From the NCBI RefSeq assembly GCF_013255915.1, contig NZ_CP053896.1, forward strand, positions 124,001 to 188,000: DNA of 64,000 nt. The letters are read 5' to 3'. This DNA comes from Providencia rettgeri. GTDB taxonomy: Bacteria > Pseudomonadota > Gammaproteobacteria > Enterobacterales > Enterobacteriaceae. Below, in pieces: positions 63,595 through 64,000 of the stretch. How positions within the stretch are numbered: the first letter of the stretch is position 1; every line of letters begins with the position of its first letter. The notes below the pieces were generated by a model, which had not been told where the DNA came from, searched no databases, and was given only the letters and a program-made list of their open reading frames with translations. The translations under genes were made by a program, and so were the position numbers.

Positions 63595-64000
63595 ATGGAT
63601 ATTACATCTCCTTCTCGTCTAGACAACATTTCTCATTTTTCGCCGCAGGCGACATCAACAGAGCAACCACACCTCCCCCTTTTTGGGGGGGGGATTACTT
63701 TTGATGAGTCACTTATGCCTCACCAACAAGTGCTGGATGTGTTCCGACAAATGCAATATAGCGTACCGGAGGGGATTTATCAGCAACGACCACAAAATGA
63801 TTCCCCTGAAAATATACAGCTTAGGGCAAGAATGTTGGTACGTGAAAATAAGAGCGCAAATGATGCTTATGAGGAGGCTAAAGCATTAAGAGCCACGAGA
63901 AGAACGGAAACTCTCGAAGATGGCCGCTCGCATATTAATAGGCTGACTGGTTTGATTGATAATATTCATGTGAATTATCAAAAAAAATACGGTGAATTAG
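63595..64000 (+). CDS. sipD: SipD/IpaD needle-tip protein, N-terminal part
   Basis: The ATG at 63595 lies 3 bases after the sipC stop, with the frame open to the window end (135 codons, 3' end missing). The visible part is hydrophilic, beginning MDITSPSRLDNISHFSPQA, with a helical segment (NRLTGLIDNIHVNYQKKYGE) like the IpaD/SipD/BipD coiled coil. Position after sipC agrees with sipBCD order. A run of nine G residues encodes Gly31-33. Confidence 0.82.
   Translation, partial: MDITSPSRLDNISHFSPQATSTEQPHLPLFGGGITFDESLMPHQQVLDVFRQMQYSVPEGIYQQRPQNDSPENIQLRARMLVRENKSANDAYEEAKALRATRRTETLEDGRSHINRLTGLIDNIHVNYQKKYGEL
63685..63693 (+). repeat. G9 homopolymer in sipD
   Basis: Nine G residues preceded by CCCCCTTTTT, in the sipD reading frame (codons 31-33). 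Such tracts are prone to slippage by one base, which would put sipD out of frame. Confidence 0.8.

Noticed and set aside
63683-63889. 68-aa plus-strand ORF near the right end
   Set aside because: It is out of frame with the sipD frame that begins at 63595 and stays open to the window edge.

Overview
The window looks like a chromosomal segment of an AT-rich member of the Morganellaceae, most likely Providencia. This is inferred from enterobacterial core genes (yibL, yaiL, norR/norV, ytfE), a Proteus MR/P-like fimbrial operon with its own recombinase, and an Inv/Spa (SPI-1 family) type III secretion locus. No rRNA or intact tRNA gene was seen.

Layout: (1) 1-5448, minus strand: a two-partner secretion pair, an outer-membrane transporter followed by the N-terminal 1206 codons of a very large filamentous-haemagglutinin/CdiA-like exoprotein that runs off the left edge. 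(2) About 6.0-14.5 kb: the worn remains of a CP4/P4-type mobile island without an integrase (zinc-ribbon protein, AlpA, inovirus Gp2/YfjJ-like protein, unknown 306-aa protein, YaaW-like protein, WYL regulator, lipoprotein, ArdB/KlcA antirestriction protein, DUF932 gene killed by one nonsense codon, 3' end of a rhuM gene). It ends among three paired GGGGG-N7-GGGGG motifs. (3) 14.5-18.4 kb: LysR regulator, divergent MFS exporter, cyclophilin-like protein and Tat-exported hydrolase, followed by a decayed N-terminal piece of rhuM. (4) 18.6-28.1 kb: yibL, then a complete MR/P-like fimbrial locus: tyrosine recombinase, a 312-bp invertible element with 26-bp inverted repeats, a MrpJ-like regulator, and subunit, usher, chaperone and adhesin genes. 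In the orientation given, the best promoter in the element points away from the operon and a hairpin stands in front of it, so the assembled state reads as phase OFF. (5) 28.3-40.4 kb: yaiL, an RluA-family pseudouridine synthase, a cold-shock-domain protein, an RpiR/PTS/aspartase-superfamily-lyase cassette, the nitric-oxide module norR / norV-ytfE with three NorR sites and a sigma-54 promoter, and an FUSC exporter divergent from a MarR regulator with two palindromic operators. (6) 40.5-64.0 kb: the type III secretion island. prgHIJK-orgABC plus a ToxR-type regulator and a YscW-like pilotin run left. invFGEABCIJ-spaOPQRS-sicA-sipBCD runs right and leaves the window inside sipD.

The secretion apparatus genes are all intact, but the translocator gene sipC carries an in-frame TAA at codon 122 and sipD contains a G9 tract near its 5' end. 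As assembled, the translocon is therefore predicted to be non-functional or switchable. The fimbrial switch, the sipC stop, the G9 tract, the split rhuM and the PTS-lyase cassette are the points most worth checking.
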